A DNA stretch of 64,000 nucleotides from Antedon bifida. Lineage: Eukaryota > Echinodermata > Crinoidea > Comatulida > Antedonidae. The stretch lies in assembly GCA_963402885.1 (NCBI GenBank), contig OY727102.1, positions 9,982,001 to 10,046,000 on the forward strand, in the 5' to 3' direction. Shown piece after piece: positions 43,695 to 58,376 of this stretch. The stretch's first letter is position 1. Each line of letters starts with the position of its first letter. Both the position numbers and the translations under genes were made by a program. Under the pieces are notes generated by a model, which was given only the letters and a program-made list of their open reading frames with translations, ran no database searches and was not told the origin of the DNA.

Positions 43695-44444
43695 ATGTCA
43701 AATACAAATAAGAAGTCGAAACCATGTTTTCGCTGTGGAAAGAATAACCATTTGCCAGACAAATGTTATTTTAAGCAAACAACTTGCCATTATTGTAACA
43801 AGGTAGGACACATTCAATCTGTTTGTCTTAGCAAAAAGAAGGGGAAGCCCCAAACAGTTAAAAATGTTGTGGCAGATGAGCCAAGCGATGAACCAAGCAA
43901 CATAGCTACAGAAATGTATGAAGAATTATTTGGAATAAAGACCACGTCTAGTCCTCCACCTATGAAAGTTAAGATACTGTTAGAGGGTTTGGATACTGAA
44001 ATGGAAATTGACACAGGAGCCTCGGTATCAATAATGTCGCAGACGAAATTTAGGCAATTATGGCCTGAAAGAAAACTTGAACCTTCGTCAGTTAAGCTAC
44101 GTACGTACACTGGACAAATAATGGATGTTTTGGGTAAAATTAATGCTGAAGTTACATACCAGAGTACTACTACAATATTACCGTTAACGATTGTGCGAAC
44201 AGATGGACCTACCCTAATTGGTCGAGACTGGCTTCAGTTTATAAAGTTGGACTGGCGACAAATCAAGGTAATAAACCAATTAGATTTAAGTTCACTGCTT
44301 GGTAAATACCAAGAAATATTTAAAGATGAACTAGGTACCCTTAAGGGTACTGAAGCAAAAATGTATGTTGATAAAGAGACAATGCCAAAATTTTGCAAAG
44401 CCAGAAATGTTCCGTATGCTTTGCGACAGAAAGTAGATGACTAA
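43695..44444 (+). pseudogene. gag-pol: Gag-pol: CCHC knuckles, protease, RT start (unit 2)
   Basis: 249 codons, same domains and stop as 14946-15695, with one Gln-to-Arg change in the tract after LIGRDWL. Confidence 0.9.
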
Positions 44445-45110
44445 CTTGATCGTACAACGAGAAGGCATTATTGAACCTATACAGTTTTCAGACTGGGCTG
44501 CACCAATAGTTCCGGTACTTAAGGCAGATAAATCTACCATTAGGATCTGTGGTGACTACAAAATTACTGTAAATAAAGCAGCCAAAGTTGATCAGTATCC
44601 TTTGCCCCGAAGAAAAATTTACTAAATTGGACATATGTCACAAGCGTACCAACAATTACTCTTGGATAAAGATTCTCGAAAATATGTTGTAATCAACACT
44701 CAAAAGGGACTTTACAATATACACGGTTGCCGTTTGGAGTCTCTTCAGCACCAGCGATTTTCCAGCATGTCATGGAAGGACTATTACAAGGAGTTAAAGG
44801 TGTTACAGTATACCTGGACGATATATTAATTACAGGAAAGAATGACTTTGAGCATTTCGAAACTCTTGAAACCGTCCTAAAGCGACTGGCAGATGCTGGA
44901 CTTCGTCTAAAAAAGAGTAAGTGTGTTTTTATGGTTAAATCTGTTGGTTATTTGGGACACCTGATCGACAAAGAGGGATTGCATCCCACAAACGCCAAAG
45001 TGAGAGCAATTAAAGATGCTCCAGCGTCTCAAAACTTGACAGAACTGAGAGCTTATTTGGGATTATTATCTTATTATGAAGTTTTTACCAAACTTATCCA
45101 ACACACTTAA
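44445..45110 (+). pseudogene. pol: Reverse transcriptase, broken (unit 2)
   Basis: Same blocks and YLDDILITG motif as unit 1. Here the residue after MSQ is Ala (MSQAYQQ), the usual form in Ty3/gypsy RT, while unit 1 has Gly. Confidence 0.9.
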
Positions 45111-45148
45111 TTGCTCTGTTATATGCCTTACTTCGTAAGGATAAAGCT

Positions 45149-45880
45149 TTGAACTGGACAAATTTAGAACAATCTACTTTTGATAAATCAAAGGAATTGC
45201 TACTTTCCTGCAGAGTACTTGCACATTATGATCCAAAAAAGGAAATAATATTATCGTGTGATGCATCTCAATATGGAATTGGGGCTGTGTTAGCACATCG
45301 ACAAAGTGACGGTACAGGAAGACCAATCGCATTTGCATCTAGAACACTTGCAGAAGCGGAAAAAAAGTATTCGCAAATTGAGAAAGAAGGTTTGGCATGC
45401 GTTTTCGGGGTAACGCGATTTCAGTCTTACATTTATGGTAGACATTTCACATTGGTAACAGACCATAAGCCATTGCTGGGTCTTATTAATGAGGACAGAC
45501 TTGTGCCCAGCCAAGCATCAGCTAGAATCCAACGTTGGGCACTGAAATTAGGTACATACAAATATACATTAAGATTCAAACTGACAAAGTCCCATGCCAA
45601 TGCGGATGCCTTAAGCAGATTACCATTGCCAGGAAAACCAGAATCAATTCCACAACCTGCCGAAACTGTTCTATTGATGGAGCCAATGAACCAATCTCCA
45701 GTTTCCACAGCAGATATTAAAGGTTGGACGGTTAAAGATCCAACACTTTCTCGAGTTCTTTACTACATTGAAAAGGGTTGGCCCAATACTAATCCAAAAA
45801 TTGAAAACTTGCAACCATATTGGATGGATCTGACAAAGAGAACTCTCTACACAAGATGGATGTATTTTGTGGGAAAATAG
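45149..45880 (+). pseudogene. pol: RNase H domain (unit 2)
   Basis: 243 codons with the same peptide as 16402-17133. Confidence 0.92.
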
Positions 45881-47082
45881 AATTGTTGTTCCACAGCCTG
45901 GTAGAAAACAGTTGCTACAAGCACTACATGACGGTCATACTGGAATTGTCAGAATGAAAAGTTTTGCTCGGGATTCGTTATGGTGGCCTAATATGGACAA
46001 AGACATATCAAAGCAGTGGTCACGATTAAATATCGACTGTGCTGGACCATTTATTGGAAAAATGTTTTTAATACGATGCATACTCAAAATGGCTTGAGGT
46101 AATTCCGGTAAATTCCTCAACGACAAATACCACAGTGGATAAGCTCAGGCTTATATTTGCATCGCATGGATTGCCAGATAAAATAGTATCCGACAATGGA
46201 ACATGTTTCACCAGTGATGAATTTCATACATTCGTAAAGCGAAATGGAATAAGACATTCTTTAACAGCCCCATATCACCCATCATCGAATGGTCTTGCGG
46301 AACGTGCTGTACGCACATTTAAAGAAACAATGAAACGTACGAAAGATGGATATATCGAAACAAAAGTCGCAAGATTCTTATGTTGTAATTTGTATGTTCT
46401 TGTTATCAGTTTCTTGTTTTTAGGACCCAAGTGGAAATAAGTTTTTAACTTTTCTTGGCATTCCTTGTAATCAAGGCCTGTTTTTTCCGTGCAATTGTTT
46501 TTCTATTTTCTATGTATTATATTTTATTGTTTTTTAACCTTGATTACCAAATAAAGTTAAAAAAAAAAACAATTCAAGATTCCTATTTAAATATAGAAAT
46601 ACACCTCATAGCACAACTGGCAAAACACCAGCAGAATTACTGAATGGCCGAAAATTGAAAACGCATTTTGATCTTTTACACCCTTATCAAGCAGATCGTG
46701 TTATCACTCAACTTGAAAAACAGAAATTAGCCCATGATCGTCATGCAAAGAACGCACTTTTGCAGAAGGAGAGTAGGTGTATATAAAGAACTTTAGAGGA
46801 CAAAATCTGAAATGGTTACCCGGAACAATAATATTAAAATCCGGTCGCATCTCATTCAAGACAAAACTAGAAGATGGACGAGTTTGTCGTCGTCATGCCG
46901 ACCATATCAGGAAGCGTTATAGGCCTGTTCAAACTCAGGATAAACAGCTTACAAACAAAGATGATCCTCCACAATTACCTCCAATGCTCATTAATCCAAA
47001 TCTGAACAGTGGAAACATCACAATCGACTGTCGAAGCACAGTCTATTACTGCTCAGCGAAGAGTATACCTTACTCGCGATAG
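45867..47082 (+). pseudogene. pol: Integrase region, broken (unit 2)
   Basis: Same zinc-finger half, D,D,E core part, LINE tail insert and GPY/F-like end as 17120-18335, with the same internal loss. Confidence 0.87.
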
Positions 47083-47303
47083 AAAACCGCCGGAAAGATA
47101 TGGACATTTTTAATAACTGAAATATAGAAACTTTTATAGACATTATTACTGGACAATTTAAAATGTTGATCTTATGTTTTACTTTATACAGTGCATTATA
47201 CCATATACATTTAAAGTGTTATTAAACCATAACTTAGTACAGTGCTGCTTTGATTCAATTATAAATAAATAGCTTAGAATTGTTTATAATAGAAGGGAGG
47301 GAA

Positions 47304-47610
47304 TGTAATGTATTGAACTTGATTAATATTACTTGCTACCAATTATTTATACTTCCTTCACCTGTTACCATATATATTATGTTAACCCACTTCTATATAA
47401 CCCTGGCTACTTAATGGTCACTAATGGCTAAAGTAGACCCCTCTGCTGAGACCACTAAACATTCCACCTTGACAGATTAATTACCCATTACCGATATTGT
47501 TATTATATATAGTAGATGTAGAATAAAGAATAAACACTTCAGTGCTACTTTCAACTATAACAGAACTTGTCTCTCTCTCACTTATTTGTATTGTAAATCG
47601 GTACATTACA
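47304..47610 (+). repeat. 3' LTR (unit 2)
   Basis: 307 bp, TGTAATG...CATTACA. It lacks one G of the gctagc block present in unit 1. Confidence 0.93.
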
Positions 47611-49407
47611 AAAAGTATTGTAGGTAAGTGTACTAGGTTGATGAAAATAATGCAACTAGCAAGTAAGGATACACAATGATTTACATTTACGTAACTTGGA
47701 TAAATGCAAGTGGTCCGTAGATATATAGGATAAATACTATTAGTACTTACCCTAAATTAGGTATATGTATGTAAACCCTGTTCTTGTCTCTGACTGTTAC
47801 CTTCTTTGTACAGTACCTACAGCGGACATTGGGTGGATACCATCATCATTTGATGGATTGGTCATAGTAGCGTAATGATCTTTCTTACACGCAGTATCAA
47901 AATGAGCGAATGTGACATCTATTGATAAGAAAGAGCAAAATACCTTTATTTGTAAATAAATAAGTATGTTGAAATATATTCATTTGGTAAGTTTCACCAA
48001 AAATGTATTCCGATATTAAAGACATATTTTATAAAACAGTACTAAGGGACAACCTCAACATTACAGTGGTGATAACTTGGATACAATGGCAATTTTATGT
48101 TATCCAAATAAGCATTCAGCTTCATGTGTAAACAGTATGAGTATGCGTTTCCTGCAATAGAACTCAACTGGTTTGTCCAAGTAAGGACTAGGTTTGTCCA
48201 AGTAAGGACCAGATTATGTCATGCTTTTACATACCTTGCAATCTTGTGTTTCCAGCAATAGCTGGGTAATTATGTATACCATGAAATGGAAAAAATGGAG
48301 CACCATTATCACCAGACATGAAATTTGCCCTCACGTATCCAGCATTTCCATTGTCTGGACCACAAGGTGCACACTGTTTTGCACTTTGACCTGCATTCTC
48401 CGGTTGATTCTGAAATATTTACATGAAAATGTTAATGGGAAAATGTAATATTTTAATCAGAATTTATAAATTACGTGACTGATTACACAATGGAATGGCA
48501 TTATCAGTACACGTTAAGAAAAAGAAGGTAGAAGAGTAAGAAAGTCCTTTGACAAATTTCCTTATGAAAGTCAAGTATGCATATATAATATCTATACATT
48601 GATTTTATTTGACAGAATGCAAAATATAGTTCCCCAAACTGACAAAATAATAACATTTGAAAAACAGAAATAAAATCTTTTAAAATGAATAATAAAAATG
48701 TTCATATTTATTGAAAATGTTTATATCTTTTTTTTGTGTCTTTTTTGGGTTTCCCACTTTTATTTCATCGTCATTAACATTGTTCCATTCATCATGATTT
48801 TTACATTTATACATTATCTAATCTAATTCATCATAATTGCTTAATTACAGTATTCAGTTTGTAACATGCTACAAATGTTTATATTCTTACTGAACCTACC
48901 TGTAACTCATCGCAATCAAAGAACGGGCTTGTACCAATTATAAACGATGACTACATTCTCACACATACTTATCAACAGCTTCATGACTAAGAGAAGATGG
49001 CCCAATGACAAATGGCATCACCCCAATGTTGTTGTCTAAAATCTAAAATGTAAGTTACTATATAAGGAAAAGAGAAGTATTTTGGTATTGCTTACCTGCT
49101 CCAACTGTGTGGTGAATTACATTATCCTGAATTGCATCCAGATAGCAGGACTGAAGCCATTATGAAATGTATATTCACGTACAAACGATGGACTTTCTAC
49201 AGTAACTTCTCCAATATCCAAGAAAGCAACTGAATAATGTGGCTCATAATAATCTGAAACAAATAAATAAGTGTCACTATCGAATGAATAAGTGCCAGAC
49301 AAAAACCTCAGGGAAAAAAAAGTTACAATTACAGAACTAACACTTTCCAATGTAAGAATGTTCCTTTATAGAAGTATTTTAACACAACCTGTGTTATTAT
49401 AATGTAT

Positions 49408-49673
49408 TATTCTGGTCCTCAAGCTTTACTGGAAACTGAGGAAATTCGGATTAGGCCCTCCACGGACCCTCGACAGCCAGCAGTGCAGCGCCTACCAGAT
49501 CAGCACACCGGGAGACAATCCCCTACTTTTTTCAAACAGTGTACCACGTTCTTTAATGTGCACTGTTAAGTACACAGGACCAACGGCTTTACATCTCATC
49601 CGAAGAATAAGGCAATGAGAGTAAAGCATCCTGCCTAAGGAACCATGGTGGTCTATTTATAATTATTTTCTCT
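49408..49673 (-). mobile_element. SINE-like/retroelement repeat (unit 2)
   Basis: Counterpart of 20665-20930 with the same blocks. Confidence 0.6.
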
Positions 49674-50637
49674 CAATCTAATAACAATCATTGCCATGAT
49701 TCAATAAATTGTTTATTAATTAAAAATATAAAAATCATCACCATTAATGATGAGTGATAGAGCTGATAATGTTAGTTTTCCCAACGATTATATAATCTTA
49801 AGTTTCCAAAGAAGGAAAGAAGGCAAATAAAGAGAATGCTAGAAGTTTGGACTGGCAAACAGTTTAGTGTACACATAAACAGTAGTTACTGGCACTGTAT
49901 ACTTCAACACAAAGAATAATTATTCTAAATATTTATTTCTTAGGCTTAATACTTACAATAGTTGATTAGATCCACTGCTAGCACTCTTCTTCCTTAGATT
50001 CATTCGCATAGTCTGACATTTTAACTTAAGGTACCTTCTCTGTGGGTGCTCAAATGAAAACTGTCAATGGATGTCAAAGGTTGAAAAAGCAATGCGTTGC
50101 TCAATTTCTAAACAATGACCCTGTTGTACACACATTTGACTGGATATTTGTTTAATTAATGTACAGTATGTATATGCATGTATGAACATGCTCGCCTGCA
50201 TCTTAAATTGAGAGGATCTGTGTGTGTAGCATCCAATAAGAATTTAGTGAAGTTCGAGAAGCTGGGAAGAGCAACCCTGTGTTGATCTGGGCCTCCGTGG
50301 ATAAATTGAACTTATTATACCTATTCATGGTAACAGTAACGTTTGTTGCTCTTAGAGTGGATACGGTAGTCTACAATTGAAGATGCTTTTAAAATTGGAG
50401 TAGGGGGAAGTATTAATAGAAGGTAGTGGGTTAAATAGAGGGAGACCTGCATTGAAAATTTGAAATGGACTGTAGTCTTCAAAAAGAAGTTGCTCTTAGA
50501 TTGGATACACTAGTCTACAATTGATGGTGATTTTAGAATTATAATGCAGTATTAAATAGAAGATGGATGGTTAATTAGAGAGAAAAACTGCATTGACAAT
50601 TTGAAAATGACTTATAATTAATTAAAAAATCACCAAC

Positions 50638-53600
50638 CTTGGAATCCAGATGTTCTGCAATATCCATTGTAAAATCTTCAATTAGATTAAACTGAACATC
50701 AAATTTCTCAACAACTTTTAGTGTTGATCTGCGATTGATATGTGGAAAACACCCTCAATGACAGAAAACTCTGTTGAGTTGATACCTTCTAGCGTGGATG
50801 AGTTGGAATAAACAATGCTGAATTTAAAGAAGTAACCACTTCCTGACAGATTAATGGCAAGATCAGTGAAGTTGGCCCAGCCATGGATTATATCTACAGT
50901 GTTGTTGCTGACGAGCTCTGCATCAGATACTCCTGGGCATTTTCCATGGATGTAAAAATCATTGAATAATTCCTTTTTTTTCGTAGAATATTTGTATCAA
51001 ACCTATGGTGTATTACCACAGCTTGATAGCCTATATTGGAGTTTAGAAAGAATTGTGTTAAATCTACACTGGTATCCAATATAGAGATGCAAGGTTGAAT
51101 CTCAAATAGCATCAGCCGTTGTAAACGTATACTCATTGTGCTTGAGAATTGATAGATGATTTCTACTCCTGGGTCACTAGATGCCTCTTCTTCAGCTTGC
51201 TTCTCAGAATACCTGTGAACCAATTAGTTATGTTGTTTTGTAATGATATAGGCATTATGGTTATGTTCGTTACAAGCCACACATGAGAATACAATTTAAG
51301 ACTTTGGACAAGACGATACAAGCCAGTTCTTTACAACAGTAACTCTACAGAAAACTCTACTTCAACTCATTACTTCTTAAATGTGACTTACGTTTTATTG
51401 CCTGTACTTGGACCTCCTGTTGTATTTGTTGCTCTCACACCCCTTGTTGGGTCTTCGGCTGGGGGAGAAGGATCGGTCATTGCTAATAACCTCAACTTCA
51501 AGACTCTCGTACAAAGTACCGGTTTGTGCTGCATTAACAATTTCTGCTTGAAGGTTAACTAACTCATCATGTTCTAGGGTTGAATTGCCTGTAAGGAAGA
51601 AATGTTAATTATTGTTTAGATATTAAAAGAATAGGCAATGAAATAAAATTCAACTCATTTCTAAACATATAAAACTGAAAAAAGAAGAAATCTGGATAGA
51701 TTATGTGATACTTTAATATGGTTAAAGAAAGCTATTTACTTACTGTATTATATATACCAAACTGGCAAGATTGTTAACAAGATCTTCTTCATAGAAGTCA
51801 TCAACATCAACAGAAGCCACACCAACGTCAACCATTATAACCGGTGTAGTGATGATGTCAATTGGGTCACTACCACGTATAAGTATCCAAAGAGTCTGCC
51901 AATCGCGATCAAAATAGTTCTCGCCATAAATGCTGGAGTCATGAACTGATCGTCTGGTCTATTTGGATCTTCTGGAACCCATATGAACATATCTCCATCC
52001 AGCTGCCTGTTATTTGGCATGACATAGTGACCTTGATGGTACACATCTAAGCGTTGAGGATTGGCATACCAGATGCCGACAACTATTTTCTGATCTGGAG
52101 CTGTGTTCAGGAAATGAAGTCATAACGTTTGAGGATTCGTTGAACTCTCATAAACATCTCATAAGTCTCTCCAATTGCAACGATAGACATAAATGTGCTG
52201 ATGCGCTCTTGACATGTGTACCCATGACACCAGCCGTGATCTTGTGGTCCATTGATCAAATCAACATAACCGTTAGACACAATGACGATTGGTGAAGACG
52301 TCGTAATTCTTGTGTCAGGATCAAGACTTTCAATAATCAACATAGCGTAATCGTAGTCATAGCATTCAAAAGCCTGCCAAGATTCATGCCATATGCAGTC
52401 TTCTGTACCAATGATACCTTAATGAAAAGAGCAGATTAGATAAAAGATTTTACTACCATTGATGTCTGTAACCATCATGTTTGAAATTCTATAATCCTAT
52501 AATTCTAAGTCCACGTCTCGGATCTCTGTCCCACTCGTATGCAGAATCAGGAATAACATAACCAGGCCGTGATCCTACTAGAATTCCACCATCTTCGTCT
52601 CTGATCATTGCATTCTTAAATGCATCACAATCCATCTCCACGCACTCAGAAGGATTAAAGACCCCTTCCCTTCAATTTGTGACGTTTTGTAAAAATAATA
52701 CATATATATTACTTTAAAAACATTAAACAAGGTCATTCCTTGTCTTAAATGTACGTTTTATGGTAAATTATGATAAAAAGTGAGAAACAATGCACTACCT
52801 ATGTAGCTCGCGGCGAATGACCTCTCGTGGGCAGTCTTTAGGTCTAGCCTAGCTAGGCTGAGTTTTGTAGGCCTAGCCGGTAAACATCGGTAACGTACGA
52901 ATATCGTATGCTAGTTATATACCTAGCCTGACGTTGTATAGTTGCTGCATTAATTGTCTTTCTATATTTGCCAGACTCCGTTGATACAAAATGGGGAAAA
53001 CCTGGTACTTTCGGTGAAAATTTATGAGTCTTCCATTTGTTTTGGCCTCACGATCAATCAAAAAGTGGGTGAATTACAGAAGAAAAACAAAAATATCAAT
53101 CCGCACGCAATGCATTTTGGGATTTATAGCGGGCCGCTAAAATTACTAGAATCAACTTATTTTTCACATTTTTAACCATTTAAAGACAAAAAAGTTACCA
53201 TATAATATTTATTTTTACATTAATTGTAGTTTGTGACCTTAAATTAGATCTAAAAAACGTAGGGAAGGGGGTCTTTTTAACTTTACTGTAGTGTTAAGAT
53301 TAAATGAAAAGTATTGTAGGTACAGAAAGTGTACTAGGTTGATGAAAATAATGCAATTAGCAAGTAAAGATACACAATGATTTACAATAACGTAACTTGG
53401 ATAAATGCAAGCGGTCCGTAGATATATAGGATAAATACTATTAGTACTTACCCTAAATTAGGTATATGTATGTAAACCCTGTTCTTGTCTCTGACTGCTA
53501 CCTTCTTTGTACCTATAAGCATTCAGCTTCATGTGTAAACAGTATGAGTATGCGTTTCCTGCAATAGAACTCAAACAATGGCAGTTGTTGGTTTGTCGAA

Positions 53601-54945
53601 GTAAGGACTAGGTTTGTCCAAGTAAGGACCAGATTATGTCATGCTTTTACATACCTTGCAATCTTGTGCTTCCAGCAATAGCTGGGTAATTATGTATACC
53701 ATGAAATTGAAAAAATTGAGCACCATTACATGAAATTTGCCCACACGAATCCAGCATTTCCATTCTCTGGACGAGGTGCACGCTGTTTTGCACTTTGACC
53801 TGCATTCTCCGGTTGATTCTGAAATATTTACATGAAAATGTTAATGGAAAAATGTAATATTTTAATCAGAATTTATAAATTACGTAACTGATTACACAAT
53901 GGAATGGCATTATCAGTACACGTTAAGAAAAAGGAGGTAGAAGAGTAAGAAAGTCCTTTGACAAATTTCCTTTCGAGTGAAAGTCAAGTATGCATATACT
54001 GTATAATAAATATACATTGATTTTATTTGACAGAATGCAAAATAGAGTTCCCCAAAATGAAAATATAATAAAAATTGAAATACAGAAAAAAAAAAAAAAC
54101 ATCTTTTAAAATGAATAATAAAAATGTTCATATTTATTGAAACTGTTTATATCTTTTTTTTTTTTTTTTTTGGTTTCCCACTTTTATTTCATCGTCATTA
54201 ACATTGTTTCATTCATTATGATTTTTACATATATACAGTATTCGGTTTGTAACATGCTATTTAATGTTAAATCTTACTGAACCTACCTGTAACTCATCGC
54301 AATCAAAGAACAGGCTTGTACCAATTATAAACGTCCATTCTCACACATACTTATCAACAGCTTCATGACTAAGAGAAGATGGCTCAATGACAAATGGCAT
54401 CACCCCGATGTTGTTGTCAGCAAGAACAAGATCAGTCATTTGGAAAAAGACTCCATAATCCCAATTCTTCCAGATGAAGAAATTGGCAATCTGTGTGCAG
54501 TCTCTCTGACCATCCCTCGTCATGAACACCGTGCAAAGAAGTATGGCCTTCGTTGTTGCTCCATTGACTTTCAACGTCACAATCTCCCCACTGACATGGT
54601 ACAGCACCATCTCAGAGCCTACCACAGTGTTGTCTTGTAGGATGACATCTCTGGAGCTCTCAATTTCAATACCTGCTGGCCACGATATATCCTCAGCATT
54701 GTAGCGGTCTTGATATGTACCAGGAAAGACAGAACAGCAGATTAATCTAAAATGTAAGTTACTATATAAGGGAAAGAGAAGTATTTTGGCATTGCTTACC
54801 TGCTCCAACTGTGTGGTGAATTACATTATCCTGAATTGTTAGTCCTGAAGTACCAAACATCCCGATAGCAGGACTGAAGCCATTATGAAATGTATACAAC
54901 CGCTGGACCTTCTACAGTAACTTCTCCAATATCCAAGAAAGCAAC
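50638..54945 (-). pseudogene. pkhd1l1-like: Fibrocystin-L-like gene remnant B2
   Basis: Counterpart of B1. E1 54945-54800, E2 54746-54297, E3 53818-53655, E5 52658-52504 with the MITE beyond, E6/E7 52417-51744, E8 51588-51392, E9 51212-~51063, E10 ~50953-50638. Same breaks as B1. E2 keeps 15 nt (RDCTQ) lost in B1, giving the longest uninterrupted beta-helix stretch in the window. Confidence 0.85.
52659..53276. mobile_element. 618-bp MITE with TTAA target duplication (unit 2)
   Basis: Counterpart of 23926-24543, with TTAA at 52655-52658 and 53277-53280. Confidence 0.85.
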
Positions 54946-55929
54946 CTAAGGGAACATTATACTTACCTGTTGATTAAGTTAATTAACAATTGGGATGAAA
55001 TATTTTACAGTACTTTGTACTTAATTTATTATTAACATTAAAACATATTTTAGTGTAAATTAAAAATAATTTTATTTTATAGTTGTTTATTTATAATTTA
55101 ATTTAGCATTTACTTAAACTATAGGCTTAATATAATTAAGTTAAGTTATCTTGCCCAGTGGGCTAGTCACAACAAAAACAAAAATCAAGCCCTGCTGAAA
55201 TGGAAGCCTTATAATTCTTTTTTGCACTTTTTTTTATAAAAAGAAGAATTATCTGCAATTGCGCCATTGGCTGCAACAGTATTTTTAATTAATGATTTAT
55301 GATTTTTTTCAAATAACTACTGCATATATCACAATATATCACTTTTTAACAATTAGCCAGTAAATCATGGTCTGGTGTTAACATTCTGAATTTTCCACTG
55401 ATGCAGTGATGCCTGAATTTCACTACACTGCATAAAATATTAGTAAGCCTATTATAAGATTACCTTTTCCTTCAAATAGAATACAGTAAATGTCCATCTG
55501 GGTCTTGTCTTCTAATATGTGATGCTTCAAAACACATATCCAGTCGTCTTCTGTTGGTCATTTTGAGATTTTTTTCTTCTGAAGAAACAATAACAATTCT
55601 ACTAATTTTTTAATTAATTATTAATTATTAGGTCGTACAGACAGTGACCAACAACTTTATGTCTTGTCTGAAGAATCACCCAAGAACACAGACAAGTCAG
55701 CACAGATCTCGAATTATAAAATATTGCTTATTGAATCTATCAAAAGATGTGTACGGCGTAACAGTTAGCGTTATTTAAATATTCCTTGTTTTTAACTATA
55801 TAAATATTGACTTTTTGGAACTGAAGTTGATTTATAAAAAGCATATAGGCCTATTTACATCGTATTTGTTACATATAACCCTGAATAGTCTTTGGTTTGG
55901 TGTTTAATATAGGACATGCGAATAGATTG

Positions 55930-56545
55930 TACTGTATTTATTAGGTATTGGTATATAGGCTAGGCCAATACTAGGATGATAGGTCCCAGCATGTAGGCTA
56001 GCCTGCTGGGCCTAAAAAAAATAAACCTTAAACCAAAATTACATTTCCTAGTTTTTAGAATGAAAGCTGTCAACAGAAAACCTAATTGAATATAGGGTCT
56101 TCGGCCGAGGCTAGCTTGATACTAGACTAACGATATAGCCTTTATAGTAATAATACTAGCCTAGCTAGGCCTTAGGCCTAGGCCTAACCCATTCCCATAA
56201 AAGAAAGAAGAAGAAAACAGATCTGTCATATAGGCCTAGCTAGCCTAACTAGGCCTAGAGCTATAATAGACTATAGGCCTAGTAGGCCTAGAGCTAATAC
56301 TAGGCCTAGGCCTATTATTATGATAGGCCTAGGCCTAGGCCTATTCTATTGTTGCAACCACTTTACCTTAAAAAAAACAATTTGTATCCAAAGCTAATTT
56401 GATACGAAGACATCCTTCCACATGCCAATAAAAAAACTACTAGCTAGGGGCCTAGGCCTAGCTAAGTATAAAAAGTGTATTGCTATACAATACAATACAA
56501 CGGATAGGCCAGCTAGGCCTAGGCCTAGGCTAGGCCGAAATCAAA
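55930..56545. repeat. GGCCTA-rich simple repeat (unit 2, second)
   Basis: Counterpart of 27180-27800, with hexamer copy-number differences. Confidence 0.8.
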
Positions 56546-57882
56546 CTTCCCCGCAGGAGGTTCGTGCAGGCCCACACTTTTTGAGACTCGTCAACTTATT
56601 GTTTAAGAATGCAGATATTTTTTGCCCCGTCGATATAAAATATTTTCCGGTAGAAGTAATTATTAGTTTATTACTAATTCTTATGTTAAGGTAGTATAAG
56701 TATAGGATTTGGTAAATCATTTAATACAAATAAATATAAGTAGAACCACCAGAACTATTTCCGCTATACAGCCCTATTTAAAAATGGCCTGGTCTAAATT
56801 AACATTCTACCTACTAGGGAACGTAGGTTGGCCGAGGCACTCTGCTTGACTTTCTAGGCCCCCCACACTACAAGTCCTAGGCCTACCCGTTAGGCCAATT
56901 TCTCTCGCGTTGTGGTAATAAGGATACGCAGCTAAAGTGAATTTCCTCCGCTACACTGAACCACGAGCTAAGCCTACATATTTACCGATACTCGTCAATT
57001 TATTTTTTTATGGCATCAATGCTACACATTTTGCCCATTGATAATACATTTTCTCGTACTAAAAAGTACTTATTAATTTAATTCATTATGTCTATACTTT
57101 ATTTATTTAGATATTTAGTTTCCGTTTCTTGTTGAATAAACTGCAAATAAATAAAGCTATTGTATTTCTAAAGGTTCCTTTAGCAAAATGGAATCATCTT
57201 TCCTATAGTATTATAAGAATACAAAAATATTTAGGATCTCGCTATTTATCTGGGCGATGTAGTCTGTGGGGTTAAAGAATACTCGAGCGGAAGAATACAA
57301 CACATAATAACCATATCTATTACCAGTAAAACAGCGTCCTCTCTTATTATTTCGCGTAGGTTTCAAATAATAACGGGGAAAAAAAGTTAAGTAATATTTA
57401 ATAGCATAAGTGTGTTCCACTCATAAAAGAGTATTTAATTCCAAAATTGTAACACAGTATATCGAAAAGTTAGATTTTTATTAGTGATAGAAATTTAGTA
57501 TTATTTGGATAAAATAAAACTGTAAAAACATCATTCAAAAACCATCGTGGAAAAATACTTAACCAACTTCAATTTTGTTCAAATTTGGTACAATAATTCT
57601 ATATGTATTTATTTATCTTTAGTATAAAAATTGGGTAATTTACTAGAATTTTAGATGATTTGGACATTTTTTATTTTTCAAAATATGATGCCTATGGTTC
57701 TACTATACATTTACAACATTTTTTTTTACTAAAAGTGCGCCTAAGTTATTTTTTTAAAAAAACTTGATACTAGTATTTTTCTTTTACATTATAACATTTG
57801 TGTAGTAAATTTTTCTTCTCATAAGCTATTATAGTGTAGGCCTACATTTATATTATAGTAGAACCGTTTAATTGGGGACAGC

Positions 57883-58376
57883 TCTTTTTACTATTTCGCC
57901 TTAACGTCTGTTTTTTTAACATTCGCCATTTACATTGCAAATTATAAATGGTATTATTATTTTTTAGTGGATTTAGAATAGCTAGAACATGTGTGATAGT
58001 AGTTTTGACTACACTATATCAGGGAAGAGTGAGATTAAAGCAGTCGTGAATTAAAATTTCAATAAAATTTGTCAACAAATATAATTTTACTGTTTCGCCT
58101 TAACGTCTGTTTTTTTAACATTCGCCATTCAGGCCTAGGCCTACATCGCATTATAAATGGTATTATAATTTATACTGGATTTGGAATAGCTAGAACAGTG
58201 TGTAGTTTAAACTATACTATATCAGGGGAATGAACGTGAATTAAAATGTCCATAACATTTGTCAACAAATATAATTTTGCGATTTCGCCTTAACGTCTGT
58301 TTTTTTTTACATTCGCCATTTGCATTATAAATGGTATTATTTTTATAATGGATTTGGAATAGCTAGAACATGTGTG
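57883..58376. repeat. Three-copy ~195-bp tandem repeat (unit 3)
   Basis: Counterpart of 1322-1815 at an offset of +56,561. The first copy of the tttcgcc block starts at 57894. Confidence 0.85.

Larger units (their letters stand above)
43342..47610 (+). mobile_element. Ty3/gypsy retrotransposon, 3' part (unit 2)
   Basis: Counterpart of 14593-18864. Contains the end of the gag satellite array (43342-43694), the LINE insert in integrase (about 46380-46573), the polypurine tract and the 3' LTR at 47304-47610, followed by the target duplicate AAAAG at 47611-47615. The 5' half is in the gap. One 2-bp loss near 44452 and a few substitutions distinguish it from unit 1. Confidence 0.93.
41394..49253 (-). 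pseudogene. pkhd1l1-like: Fibrocystin-L-like gene remnant A2 (with gap)
   Basis: Counterpart of A1. E1 49253-49096, E2 49042-48900, E3 48409-48235 and E4 47918-47817 lie above the retrotransposon. E5 to E10 fall in the 200-N gap. The tail exons are at 42761-42723, 42678-42635, 42393-42358, 42095-42048, 41932-41900 and 41479-41394. Exon sequences equal those of A1 apart from rare substitutions, and the same breaks are present, so decay came before the 28-kb duplication. Confidence 0.85.
28457..57205. repeat. 28-kb tandem unit, copy 2
   Basis: Second copy of the array unit, 28,749 bp as assembled. Relative to copy 1 it gains a 5,005-bp transposon (30840-35844) and has a 200-N gap where copy 1 has 4,265 bp. 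Those two changes explain nearly all of the length difference. Markers repeat at constant offsets: +27,815 before the insertion, +32,814 between insertion and gap, and about +28,733 to +28,751 after the gap. Confidence 0.95.
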